A stretch of 59,912 nt of DNA from Akkermansiaceae bacterium (GTDB lineage Bacteria > Verrucomicrobiota > Verrucomicrobiia > Verrucomicrobiales > Akkermansiaceae): assembly GCA_021200315.1 (NCBI GenBank), contig JAJQGU010000025.1, positions 1 to 59,912 on the forward strand, in the 5' to 3' direction. The position numbers and the translations under genes are program-made. Below, piece by piece: positions 37,318-45,496 of this stretch (positions within the stretch are counted from its first letter, which is position 1; the number at the start of each line of letters is the position of its first letter). The notes under the pieces were generated by a model. That model saw nothing but the letters and a program-made list of their open reading frames with translations. It searched no databases and was not told the DNA's origin.

Positions 37318-37938
37318 TCAACTGCCGGATCTCATGGAAAAACACAGCGAGACGGCGAAAAATGCGAGAGCGAGGGAAAAAAAGGCGTCGATGAAGCGTA
37401 CATGGCGAATGTAGCAGCGGTGCAGCGGGGGGAACTGCAGAAGAGCCGCCCACAGGCACCATCCGAAGTAGCCGCCGAACACCATGGCTGCTCCCAGAGC
37501 CCAGGGATACCAAGGTCCATTGTGCGTACCGAGCACGGGAACGCACAGCCCGGCGAGGAATAAAGTGGCCTTGGGATTGAGCATATTGCAGAGGAAAGCG
37601 TCGCAGTAGATTTTTCGCATGGGCTTCTGTGTGGCTCCCTCGAACATATGGGCGGTGCCGTCGTTCCTGTTTTTTGGGAAAATCTTCCATGCCATGTAAA
37701 GCAGCCAGGCGCCCGCCGCCCACACGATGTACGGCAGGCCATCCCATTCGTTGACTGCTGCGCCGAAACTGCACACCAGCACGGTGTGCAGAATGAATCC
37801 CGTGCTGATGCCTGCGCCGGCCGCAGCTCCTGCGCGAAAGCCCCGAGACAGCGAAGCGCGGAATACATAAGTTACATCCGGCCCGGGACTCAATTGTGAC
37901 AGAATCAGCAGCCAGGTGATGTAAAGAATTTCCTGCAT
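37318..37938 (-). CDS. LysE/RhtB family amino-acid exporter
   Basis: 206 aa with six hydrophobic segments. The N-terminal LLILSQLSPGPDVTYVF is the LysE/RhtB signature, and FLCNMLNPKATLFLAGL is the conserved middle segment. I start at the ATG at 37938, which has GGAG 7 nt upstream. An upstream ATG (37992) would add a non-hydrophobic extension, but a TACAAT box lies 6 nt before it, so that may be the transcript start. Exports an amino acid or derivative by proton antiport. Next to an Lrp regulator and an aminotransferase, which fits amino-acid overflow control. Confidence 0.87.
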   Translation of the reverse strand: MQEILYITWLLILSQLSPGPDVTYVFRASLSRGFRAGAAAGAGISTGFILHTVLVCSFGAAVNEWDGLPYIVWAAGAWLLYMAWKIFPKNRNDGTAHMFEGATQKPMRKIYCDAFLCNMLNPKATLFLAGLCVPVLGTHNGPWYPWALGAAMVFGGYFGWCLWAALLQFPPLHRCYIRHVRFIDAFFSLALAFFAVSLCFSMRSGS

Positions 37939-38037
37939 GAAGGACTCCGAAATTGTCTCACGAGCGGGGACGATGTTCAAGCTTATCTGCATAAGTTAAT
38001 TGTATCGAATCAGATAATCGCAGGGCGCACTACTCTC

Positions 38038-38065
38038 TTGACCGCATGGACGCATTTTCTATAAT
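38038..38065 (+). promoter_or_regulatory. htpG promoter
   Basis: TTGACC (38038-38043), a 16-bp spacer and perfect TATAAT (38060-38065), 25 nt before the ATG at 38091. Unlike many genes here it allows a short leader, with AGAAGAAA just before the start. Confidence 0.7.
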
Positions 38066-38090
38066 GGTGCCAGACAACCAGAAGAAATAC

Positions 38091-39929
38091 ATGGCAAACG
38101 AAACACATTCTTTTCAGACAGAGGTGCACCAGCTCCTCGATATTGTCATTCACGCCCTGTACAGCGACCGCGAGATTTTTATCAGGGAGCTTGTGTCGAA
38201 TGCGTCCGATGCTCTTGAGAAACTGCGTCTGAAGCAATTGACGGGAGCTTCTGTCTGCGAGCCTGAACGCGAACTGCGCATCAGTGTGAAAGCGGATGAA
38301 GAAAGCCGGCGGGTCGAAATTTCCGACAGCGGCATCGGCATGACGCGGGAAGAAGCTGTCGAGAATCTCGGTACTATCGCCCATTCGGGCACGAAGAAAT
38401 TTCTCGAGGCTCTCCAAGAGGGCAGCGGAGCGAAGGACTTGATCGGGCAGTTCGGCGTAGGTTTCTACAGTTCGTTTATGGTGGCGGAGAAGGTGGAAGT
38501 GTTTTCACGCTCGTGGGAGCCGGAGGCCGCACCCATTCACTGGACGAGCGACGGGCGCGACGGCTACAGCATAGACGACGCGCCGGCGGATACGCCTCGC
38601 GGCACGAGGGTGGTGCTCCATCTGCAGGAGCCGTATAAAGAGTTCGCGGAAAAGAATCGCGTGCGTCTCATTCTTGAGCGGTACTCGAATTTTGTGGCCT
38701 TCCCGATCGATGTTGACGGCGAGCACCTCAATACGGTACAGGCCATCTGGATGAAATCCAAGAAGGAGGTGACGCCCGAGGAATATGAGCAATTTTATCA
38801 ATTCATCACTCACACGGAAGGCAAAGCGCTCACACATATGCACTTCAGCGCAGATGCACCCATCGCGCTCAACGCGTTGCTTTACGTCCCCTCCGAAAAT
38901 CCGGAAATGTGGGGGTTGGGGCGCACCGAGCCCGATGTGGCGCTCTATTGTCACCGCGTACTGATCGATGCGAAACCCGAGGGATTGTTGCCCGAGTGGC
39001 TGCGTTTTCTCCACGGGGTGGTGGACAGCGAGGATTTGCCGCTCAACATTTCGCGCGAAATGTTGCAGGACAGTTCCATCATTCGCAAGATCAACGAAGT
39101 GGTCACTAATCGCTTTCTGAAGCATCTGGACAAGATCGCCGCAGATGACGCCGAGCTCTACGACAAGATCTACGCGCAGTTTTCGCGCTACATCAAGGAG
39201 GGACTCATCACCTCGTGGCAGCACAAGGAACCGCTCGGCAAGCTTCTCCGCATGGAATCGACCTTTACCGAGGCAGGTAAGCGCACTTCTCTGGCCGATT
39301 ACGTTTCGCGCATGAAAGAAAATCAGAAGGATATTTACGTGCTTTTCGGCTCTTCGCGCGCGCAGCTCGAACACAGCCCTTATCTCGACGCATTAAAGTC
39401 GCGGGGCTTCGAAGTGCTTTTCCTCACCGACAGCGGTGATCAATTTGTAGTGGACTCTCTCTCGAGTTTTGATGGCAAATCTCTTAAATCTATCGATCGA
39501 GCGGATCTCGATCTGCCCGATCTGCCGGAGGATGCCTCGTCGCCCGGCCTCAGTGCAGAGGAAGGTTCGGCTCTGAGCTCTTGGTTGGAGACGCTTTTCC
39601 CCGGCCGTTTTTCAAAAGTGGCCGTAGGCGATCGCGCGGACAGCACTCCGGCCATCGCCTTGCAGGGAGAAAACGATCTTGCTCCTGAAGTGCGCTCCTA
39701 TATGCAGGCAATGGGTCAAACTGTGCCGGAATCGCATCCCCAGCTGATGCTTAATCCGAAAAACGATCTCGTGCAGAAACTTTCCACCCTCAGGACGAGC
39801 GAGCCCGAGTTGGCCGGGCTCGTTGCCGGACAGATTGTCAACACCGCTTTGCTGCGCGCCGGCCTTCTGGAAGACCCCGCGCAGCTTGCCGAAAATTCTC
39901 AGACTCTGCTTGAAAAATTGCTCAAGTGA
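38091..39929 (+). CDS. htpG: Chaperone HtpG (Hsp90)
   Basis: 612 aa from the ATG at 38091 (MANETHSFQTEVHQLLDIV); frames upstream run into the promoter. The GHKL ATPase shows ELVSNASDALEKLR, DSGIGMTREEAVENLGTIAHSGTKKF and GQFGVGFYSSFMVAEKVEV. The middle domain has the catalytic Arg region in LNISREMLQDSSIIRKI, and the C-terminal dimerisation domain is complete. Cytoplasmic ATP-dependent chaperone. Near-consensus promoter and a strong terminator make it a single-gene unit. Confidence 0.97.
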   Translation: MANETHSFQTEVHQLLDIVIHALYSDREIFIRELVSNASDALEKLRLKQLTGASVCEPERELRISVKADEESRRVEISDSGIGMTREEAVENLGTIAHSGTKKFLEALQEGSGAKDLIGQFGVGFYSSFMVAEKVEVFSRSWEPEAAPIHWTSDGRDGYSIDDAPADTPRGTRVVLHLQEPYKEFAEKNRVRLILERYSNFVAFPIDVDGEHLNTVQAIWMKSKKEVTPEEYEQFYQFITHTEGKALTHMHFSADAPIALNALLYVPSENPEMWGLGRTEPDVALYCHRVLIDAKPEGLLPEWLRFLHGVVDSEDLPLNISREMLQDSSIIRKINEVVTNRFLKHLDKIAADDAELYDKIYAQFSRYIKEGLITSWQHKEPLGKLLRMESTFTEAGKRTSLADYVSRMKENQKDIYVLFGSSRAQLEHSPYLDALKSRGFEVLFLTDSGDQFVVDSLSSFDGKSLKSIDRADLDLPDLPEDASSPGLSAEEGSALSSWLETLFPGRFSKVAVGDRADSTPAIALQGENDLAPEVRSYMQAMGQTVPESHPQLMLNPKNDLVQKLSTLRTSEPELAGLVAGQIVNTALLRAGLLEDPAQLAENSQTLLEKLLK

Positions 39930-39946
39930 GCTCCTCTTCATGCCAC

Positions 39947-39985
39947 AAAAAGCGCCCGCCGGCTTTCACTCGGCGGGCGCTTTTT
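39947..39985. terminator. Bidirectional rho-independent terminator after htpG
   Basis: AAAAAGCGCCCGCCG, a 9-nt loop and CGGCGGGCGCTTTTT. The stem is perfect and T-tracts occur on both strands, so it can end htpG and the minus-strand rsmE operon. Confidence 0.95.
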
Positions 39986-40011
39986 CAACATATTAACTAC
40001 TATGAAATTGA

Positions 40012-40071
40012 GTTGCCCTTTCCTATCGGCTCTTCTGCGCTCTCTTCTTCACAGAAGCGGAAAAGGGCAAC
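40012..40071. other. Long stem-loop between htpG terminator and rsmE
   Basis: GTTGCCCTTT (40012-40021) and AAAGGGCAAC (40062-40071) pair perfectly around a 40-nt loop that itself can fold (TTCTGCGC and ACAGAAGC). No U-tract follows directly. It lies on the rsmE 3' side and could be a small RNA or a 3' stabiliser. The rest of 39990-40138 has no gene. Confidence 0.45.
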
Positions 40072-40138
40072 GGAGAATACGATGCGTTGAGGTGATGTTT
40101 TGTTCAAAAAAAATTGGAATCTTTTTTTTTGCCGTTTT

Positions 40139-40882
40139 TCATTCGGGATCGAGAGCGTAGCGCAAAGCCGAGATGGCGAGAAAAGCGGCCGTTTCGACTC
40201 GCAGAACAATGGATCCCAGAGAAAGAGGCAAGAAGCCCCGGGTTCGTGCGGCCGCATATTCCTCCGGAGTGAAATCTCCCTCGGGCCCTACGAGCAAAGC
40301 TGCGGAATGGACGCCTGCTTCGCGTGCGGGCTCGAGTGCTGTACGCATAGGCAGGGCATTGGGTACAAGAGCTGCCTGCACTTTGAAATCGGGCAATTCG
40401 ACATGTTCCAGAAAATCGGCGTAGGAACGGGGCGTGTCGAGCACGGGAAGAGTATCTTGGCCGCACTGTTTGCAGGCTTCGAGAATGACTCTGCGCCACT
40501 TTTCCGCCTTGTTGATGGATTCTGAGCCGGAGAGCCGCACGATGGTGCGTTCGGTGAAGAGCGGAACGATGCGCCTTACACCCAGCTCGACGGCCTTCTG
40601 GAGGACGAGCTCCATGTTGCTTCCCTTGGGAATTGCCTGACATAGGATAATTTCGGCGCAGGCTTTCAGTGGGGGAAAAAGAGAGAGCGCTTCCACTTGA
40701 AAGGCTGAAGCCCCGTCGACGGCGACGATGCGCACTTTAGCTGCCCGTCCCTGCCCGTCGAACAGCGTACAGGTGTCTCCAGGGCGCAGGCGCAGCACTC
40801 TCAGTGCATGATACGCCTCTGCCCCGCGCACTTCCCAGCGGGAAGCCTGCCATTGTTCCGCAGGAAGATAGAAGCGCGGCAT
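40139..40882 (-). CDS. rsmE: 16S rRNA (uracil-1498-N3)-methyltransferase
   Basis: 247 aa. SAM-dependent SPOUT enzyme that methylates U1498 of 16S rRNA. The knot motifs LLVGPEGDFTPEE and LSLGSIVLRVETAAFLAISAL are present, with GPEGD for the commoner GPEGG. The PUA-like N-terminal domain (RVLRLRPGDTCTLFDGQG) and length are normal. It lies 14 bp after dnaJ and ends the grpE-dnaJ-rsmE operon, a linkage seen in many bacteria. Confidence 0.95.
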   Translation of the reverse strand: MPRFYLPAEQWQASRWEVRGAEAYHALRVLRLRPGDTCTLFDGQGRAAKVRIVAVDGASAFQVEALSLFPPLKACAEIILCQAIPKGSNMELVLQKAVELGVRRIVPLFTERTIVRLSGSESINKAEKWRRVILEACKQCGQDTLPVLDTPRSYADFLEHVELPDFKVQAALVPNALPMRTALEPAREAGVHSAALLVGPEGDFTPEEYAAARTRGFLPLSLGSIVLRVETAAFLAISALRYALDPE

Positions 40883-40896
40883 AATGGGAGAAACTC

Positions 40897-42051
40897 TCAG
40901 TCCTTCATGAAGCGGGCGGCCTTTTTAAGGAAAGATTCGTACAAAGGCTGATTATCGGCATCCTTCAGGGTGCCGATGAACGCCTCGAGCTTTTTCTTCT
41001 GTTCGCGGTTGAGGCCGGAGGGAATCTCTATTTCCACCTCTACCAGCAGATCGCCTTTGCTTGTGCCCTTGAGAGATCTGAGACCCTTGCTGCGCACGCG
41101 GAAAATAGTGCCCGACTGCGTACCCTCGGGCAACTTGATTGTTGCCGCGCCTTCAAGGGTGGGAACTCTCAGCTTGCCGCCGTTCATGGCGAGCGCAAGC
41201 GGCACGGGGATGGTGCACTGCAGATCTTGCCCTTCACGCTGGAACAGGTCATGTTTTTTCACATCGATGAAGACGTAAAGGTCACCCGTTTCGCCGCCGT
41301 GCACTCCGGCGTCTCCCAGGTTCCCCACACGAAGTTTGGTGCCTGAGTCCACTCCGGCGGGAATGCGGATGGGAATCTGCGAATTTTCGCGCACGCGCCC
41401 TTCGCCGCGGCATTGCGGGCAGGGATCTGAAATGACTTCGCCCGCGCCCCGGCAAGTGGGGCAGGTGCTCTGTTGCACAAAAAAGCCGTTTTGCTGCGTA
41501 ACGACACCTTGGCCGTGGCAGGTAGGGCATGTCTTGAATCCATCCTTACCGGTGCGGGAGCCGCTGCCGCTGCATGCCTTGCAGGCGACAAGGCGTTCGA
41601 TCTCCAGGGTTTTTTCGCAGCCTGCGGACACTTCTTCCAGCGTGATGTCGATATCCGCACGCAGATCCGAGCCCGGGCGTCTGCTCGATCTCCTCTGTCC
41701 CCGGCCATTCTCGCCGAACCCTCCAAAACCGCCCATTCCACTGAACATCTGTGCAAAAATATCCATGGGATCGGTGAACCCTCCAAAACCTCCCGCCCCG
41801 CCGCCCGCTCCATTCATGCCTCCGTTCTTGAAAGCTTCGTGCCCCAGTCGGTCATAGGCCGCACGCTTGTCGGGATCGGACAGCACCTCGTAAGCTTCCC
41901 CCAGATCCTTGAACTTTTCTTCAGCGGCTTTGTCATCCGGGTTGCGATCCGGGTGGTACTTCATCGCCAGTTTGCGATACGCCTTCTTGATCTCGTCGTC
42001 CGTTGCGGTGCGGGAGATGCCGAGCACTTCGTAATAGTCTTTGCCAGCCAT
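40897..42051 (-). CDS. dnaJ: Chaperone DnaJ (Hsp40)
   Basis: 384 aa. J domain with HPD ([12 protein letters not shown]), a Gly/Phe-rich linker ([12 protein letters not shown]), four zinc-finger repeats ([32 protein letters not shown]) and the C-terminal substrate-binding domain. Type I DnaJ, co-chaperone of DnaK (not in the window). It lies 18 bp after grpE. Confidence 0.98.
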   Translation of the reverse strand: MAGKDYYEVLGISRTATDDEIKKAYRKLAMKYHPDRNPDDKAAEEKFKDLGEAYEVLSDPDKRAAYDRLGHEAFKNGGMNGAGGGAGGFGGFTDPMDIFAQMFSGMGGFGGFGENGRGQRRSSRRPGSDLRADIDITLEEVSAGCEKTLEIERLVACKACSGSGSRTGKDGFKTCPTCHGQGVVTQQNGFFVQQSTCPTCRGAGEVISDPCPQCRGEGRVRENSQIPIRIPAGVDSGTKLRVGNLGDAGVHGGETGDLYVFIDVKKHDLFQREGQDLQCTIPVPLALAMNGGKLRVPTLEGAATIKLPEGTQSGTIFRVRSKGLRSLKGTSKGDLLVEVEIEIPSGLNREQKKKLEAFIGTLKDADNQPLYESFLKKAARFMKD

Positions 42052-42069
42052 ATGTCAGCACGAAGAGGT

Positions 42070-42633
42070 TTAAACCTGTTTTTCGGGTTCGTTGTCAATC
42101 ACGGAAGCTACGACCACGTTTGCCGGACGCAACAGGCGGTCTTTGATCTTGTATCCTTTGCGAAGCACGCGCAGGATGGTGCCTTCGGGCTGCTCCGAGG
42201 GCTCGCTTTGCACGGCTTCGTGAAGATTGTGATCGAAGATCTGGCCGACGGTGGCGTCGATGGAGCTTACTCCCTGGGCATCCAGAAAGTCACGCAGCTG
42301 CTTCCGCACCATTTCCATCCCAATATAAATCATTGATGATGTGTCTTGCGATGCCATCTGCATCCCCATTTCGAAATTGTCGATTACCGGCAACAATTCT
42401 TCAAGTAACGTCTGATTGGCGTAACGAATGAACTCTTCGCGATCTTTGATCGAACGTTTGCGGTAATTGTCGTATTCGGCCGCAGTACGCAGAGCGGTGT
42501 CGCGCCATTTGGCCGCTTCGTCGACGAGAGATTCTCCTTCTCCGGGAGATGCCGTTTCCGTTTCGTCCATGGCGGCGTTTTCCATAGGAGATTCATCCCT
42601 CCGGGGGGTATCGGAATCTTGAGGTTTCTTCAT
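42070..42633 (-). CDS. grpE: Nucleotide exchange factor GrpE
   Basis: 187 aa. Acidic N-terminal tail, a long coiled coil (WRDTALRTAAEYDNYRKRSIKDREEF) and the C-terminal beta domain with the GQIFDHNLHEAVQ motif. Releases ADP from DnaK. First gene of grpE-dnaJ-rsmE, with a promoter ending 6 nt before the ATG. No CIRCE inverted repeat was seen upstream, so heat control must act by another route. Confidence 0.96.
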   Translation of the reverse strand: MKKPQDSDTPRRDESPMENAAMDETETASPGEGESLVDEAAKWRDTALRTAAEYDNYRKRSIKDREEFIRYANQTLLEELLPVIDNFEMGMQMASQDTSSMIYIGMEMVRKQLRDFLDAQGVSSIDATVGQIFDHNLHEAVQSEPSEQPEGTILRVLRKGYKIKDRLLRPANVVVASVIDNEPEKQV

Positions 42634-42639
42634 GCGCCG

Positions 42640-42668
42640 ATATTAGGCCGGAGCGATCATCGCGTCAA
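42640..42668 (-). promoter_or_regulatory. grpE operon promoter, leaderless type
   Basis: Minus strand: TTGACG (42663-42668), a 17-bp spacer and TAATAT (42640-42645), then 6 nt to the ATG. This resembles the normal vegetative promoters of the window, not a sigma-32 type. Confidence 0.7.
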
Positions 42669-42848
42669 TGCCGCTTTGCGGCATATCCTTCCGCCGCGGT
42701 GCTGGAGATTCTGCTTTTCAGGAGGGGAGGTCTTTCTGTGCGGGACGAATCCCGGGTGTCCTTTCACTGAAGAGAGCCGTATATTCGATGTCGTGAAAAA
42801 CAGGATCGGGTCGCGCCGGTTCAAGGGACACAAGCGGTAAGAATATAA

Positions 42849-42866
42849 AGAATTGTATACATTACG
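42849..42866 (+). repeat. GTATAC repeat, copy 1
   Basis: AGAATTGTATACATTACG. It shares AGAA-N2-GTATACATT with copy 3, in the same orientation. It lies 110 bp upstream of the serine recombinase, beside a possible TATAAA -10 box. Confidence 0.55.
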
Positions 42867-42976
42867 CCATCCGGCGGATATGCCGGCAGAAGCGCCATAG
42901 AAAAGTGTGCCGTCGGGATGAAAAACCGGAAATGAAGAATATGAAAAAGGGAAAGGCAGGGAAGAGGTGGAATCCG

Positions 42977-43588
42977 ATGGAACAGACAGCCTATGGATAC
43001 TGCCGGGTCAGCAGCAACAGTCAGAATGAGGACAGACAGCTTGTCGCAATGGAAAAAAAGAACATTCCGCCAAAGAACATTTATGTGGATAAGCAGAGCG
43101 GGAAAGACTTCGAGCGCAGACAGTATAAAAACCTGCTGGGAAAACTGAATGAAAACACAATTCTGTATGTGAAATCGATCGATCGGCTTGGACGCAACTA
43201 TCAGGAGATCCAGGAACAATGGCGCTTCATATCCAAAGAAAAGAAATCGGATATCGTAGTGATCGACATGCCGCTTTTGGATACCCGCAGGGGAAAAGAC
43301 CTGGTAGGGACGTTTCTTTCTGATATTGTGCTGCAAGTTCTCAGCTTTGTGGCGGAGAACGAGCGAAGGGACATAAGGCAGAGGCAGGCGGAGGGAATCG
43401 CGGCGGCAAAAGCCAGGGGAGTTAGATTTGGCAGACCGCCGACACCGCTGCCGGGGAACTTCCTCATGGTCTGCCGAAAGTGGAAAGGCGGGGAGATCAC
43501 GGGAGCCGAGGCGGCGAGAGAATGCGGTCTGCCGCTGTCGACTTTTCGGTATCGTGCGGACCTCTATGAAAAATTCCGACGGCCGTAA
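42977..43588 (+). CDS. Serine recombinase (resolvase/invertase family)
   Basis: 203 aa from the ATG at 42977, with AGGTGG upstream; the frame is open to 42905. The N-terminal catalytic domain shows YGYCRVSSNSQNEDRQL (nucleophile Ser in RVSS), VKSIDRLGRNY and RDIRQRQAEGIAAAKARGV. A short C-terminal helix-turn-helix (GEITGAEAARECGLPLSTFRYR) completes a Pin/Tn3-type small recombinase. The sequence resembles Clostridia and gut mobile recombinases rather than the host core genes, and GC is lower. Related GTATAC repeats flank the gene. No transposon ends were found. Confidence 0.88.
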   Translation: MEQTAYGYCRVSSNSQNEDRQLVAMEKKNIPPKNIYVDKQSGKDFERRQYKNLLGKLNENTILYVKSIDRLGRNYQEIQEQWRFISKEKKSDIVVIDMPLLDTRRGKDLVGTFLSDIVLQVLSFVAENERRDIRQRQAEGIAAAKARGVRFGRPPTPLPGNFLMVCRKWKGGEITGAEAARECGLPLSTFRYRADLYEKFRRP

Positions 43589-43634
43589 ACGTGAGGCGGA
43601 GAGAAGCGCGGGGAGCGAGCAGAGGTTCTTTTTA

Positions 43635-43657
43635 CAAGAAGTATACTTTTCTGTCAG
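43635..43657 (-). repeat. GTATAC repeat, copy 2 (inverted)
   Basis: Read on the minus strand it is CTGACAGAAAAGTATACTTC and onwards. Fourteen bases (43641-43654) are an exact inverted copy of 43773-43786. Its core AAGTATACTT is a perfect palindrome. Confidence 0.65.
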
Positions 43658-43762
43658 TCGATTTTTCGCCCCGGGCCATCCGGGGAGAATTTTTGCATTC
43701 TGTTGAATTTTCAGTAGACAATTGCAGATTTTTATAGTATCTCCAAACGCGGATCCGCAAAA

Positions 43763-44251
43763 ATGAACGCTTACAGAAAAGTATACATTCCTGAATCTCT
43801 CCCTGACTACGAAGAGCTCTCCTTGCTCGCTGCGGAAGAGGAAAATCCTCTCCGATACAATGAACAAATTATCGGCAATATTGCGGCAGGCGGACTTGCG
43901 GCGGGTGATACGGTTCCGCAGGATGTTCTCATTTATCGTCCGTTGAAATCGGATGAATATCTGTTGCGAGTTAATGGGCATTCTATGGAACCAGCTATTC
44001 CGGATGGTGCGGTGGTTGTTATGCGGCATTACACAATTCCTCCTATTCCCAAGATTGGCACTATTGTTGAGTATAATGATGAGCGGGGTGTTACCTTGAA
44101 AAAGCTCGCTCAAAAGGTGGTGCCGGGGACGAAAGAGAAGGAATATATTCTGCTTCCTCTTAATCCAGATTACGGCGAGATTTATCCTATGGAAGGCGGG
44201 CAAATCTCGGCTGTTTATGTGGAAACGCTGGAAGAATGGAAGAACGCGTGA
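43763..44251 (+). CDS. S24 peptidase-like (LexA/UmuD fold) protein without DNA-binding domain
   Basis: 162 aa. The region from about residue 55 matches the LexA/UmuD self-cleaving domain: catalytic Ser in VNGHSMEPAIPDGAVVVM and Lys in VTLKKLAQK. NIAAGGLAAGD could hold the Ala-Gly cleavage site. No helix-turn-helix precedes it, only about 40 residues (MNAYRKVYIPESLPDYEEL), so it resembles UmuD-type proteins more than a repressor. The first codons overlap repeat copy 3. TATAGT (43733-43738) is a possible -10. It lies 21 bp before the membrane-protein gene and may act with it. Confidence 0.82.
   Translation: MNAYRKVYIPESLPDYEELSLLAAEEENPLRYNEQIIGNIAAGGLAAGDTVPQDVLIYRPLKSDEYLLRVNGHSMEPAIPDGAVVVMRHYTIPPIPKIGTIVEYNDERGVTLKKLAQKVVPGTKEKEYILLPLNPDYGEIYPMEGGQISAVYVETLEEWKNA
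43770..43793 (+). repeat. GTATAC repeat, copy 3
   Basis: CTTACAGAAAAGTATACATT then CCTG. Imperfect dyad (CAGAAAA-GTATAC-ATTCCTG) lying in codons 3-10 of the S24-like gene. With inverted copy 2 it encloses 118 bp containing the promoter and start codon. Confidence 0.65.
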
Positions 44252-44272
44252 TTTTTAAATCTTTTTCTGAAG

Positions 44273-45382
44273 ATGCTTGCCTCTTTGATGAAAAGATGGG
44301 CTCTTTTCGCGTGTCTTGTTTTAGCGTTCACATCATCCACGGCGGCGGCGGAAGCAAACACGTTCATATCATCCACGGCGGGGGAGAGTGAGAAAGAGAG
44401 AGAAAGTGTAAATCAAGCGCTTAAAACTTTTAACGAGGCTGCGCTTTACGGAATAGACGAAAATATTCAAAGCCACTATTACAACCCCAGACCTTTCTCC
44501 GGGTGGTACGCAGGCCCCACTGACCCTGATATTTCTTACCTAGACGCCTACGGCCGGGACGTAATGCAGGAGCTCGGATTGCACGAGCCGCTGGACGCGG
44601 TGAACCGAGCAATCAACGCCACGAAGGATGACGAGCGCCGGCTTGAATACAGTATGCGGGCGCAATCCATGAAATCCATGGGGCGCGATACCGCGCAGGA
44701 CTGGATGGGATTTTTTGGGGAGATTTACCGGGATAATATCCGTGCGGCATATAAAGAGGGATTAGCTGCCGGCGGGGAGGAAGAGGCCGTCTCAACCGGG
44801 GATTTGCTCGCCGATCAATTCTCTTCTGCCCGCAGGCTTGGGCGAGCCGTAACGGAGAAGAAGAAGAGAGAGGCGCGTGAGGCGGAGAAGAAGGCAAGGG
44901 AGGAGGAAGAAGCTCGGCTCAGGAGTGAGGAAGAATATAAAGAAAGAAAATTGAATAATACAATTCTCACGGTTTCGCTCTCGGTGATTGGTGTTATTGT
45001 CGGGGCGTACCCTCTCTTCCTGCTCTGCAAGGCGAGCCGTAGGTGGAATTACGAACAATGGGCGGCCGCGCTGGCGGTGGTGCTCCTCGGTCTCGCCGTG
45101 TTTGCGGCGGTGTTTCCTTGGTGGCTGCGTCTGCCTTACGGGTTCTATCTCTTCCTGCGCGTCATTGTGGCTGTTCTTGCCGCGTGGCAGGCCGCCCGCT
45201 CGCTTATGGAAAAGCGTCACCCGCTGCTCTTCCTGCTCCCGGCCTGCCTTTGTCTTATCTACCAGCCGCTCGTTAAAATACCTTTCGAGCGTGAAACCTG
45301 GCTTTGGCTCAATGCGGCTTCTGTTTTCGTCCTCATTATCGGCTCCCGCCGCAAAAAAAACGATGCGGAAAATGACGCTTAA
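44273..45382 (+). CDS. Membrane protein: signal peptide, charged coiled coil, four TM helices
   Basis: 369 aa; an internal ATG at 44288 (MKRWALFACLVLAF) is an equally good start. A signal peptide is followed by a soluble domain (25-185), then a highly charged coiled coil (KKKREAREAEKKAREEEEARLRSEEEYKERK, about 195-225), then four membrane helices (about 230-360). The last part (FYLFLRVIVAVLAAWQAARSL, with KIPFERETWLWLN) resembles the small DUF6804-type membrane domain. Function unknown. Encoded 21 bp after the S24-like gene. The AT-rich 45383-45496 follows. Confidence 0.7.
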   Translation: MLASLMKRWALFACLVLAFTSSTAAAEANTFISSTAGESEKERESVNQALKTFNEAALYGIDENIQSHYYNPRPFSGWYAGPTDPDISYLDAYGRDVMQELGLHEPLDAVNRAINATKDDERRLEYSMRAQSMKSMGRDTAQDWMGFFGEIYRDNIRAAYKEGLAAGGEEEAVSTGDLLADQFSSARRLGRAVTEKKKREAREAEKKAREEEEARLRSEEEYKERKLNNTILTVSLSVIGVIVGAYPLFLLCKASRRWNYEQWAAALAVVLLGLAVFAAVFPWWLRLPYGFYLFLRVIVAVLAAWQAARSLMEKRHPLLFLLPACLCLIYQPLVKIPFERETWLWLNAASVFVLIIGSRRKKNDAENDA

Positions 45383-45496
45383 AACGAAAAAATATTTTCG
45401 CAATTCCGCTCTTTTTCTCATTACGCCGTTATTACGAGTTTTCATAACTAACTCACTAGAATATATAAAATAATCCCGGGGGCGGCATGCACGAAA

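Noticed and set aside
42619..42840. 73-codon frame opposite grpE start
   Set aside because: It covers the grpE promoter and has no plausible ribosome-binding or leaderless start.
42821..44203. 460-codon minus-strand frame across the recombinase and S24-like genes
   Set aside because: The sense frames carry clear recombinase and S24 motifs; the antisense translation has none.
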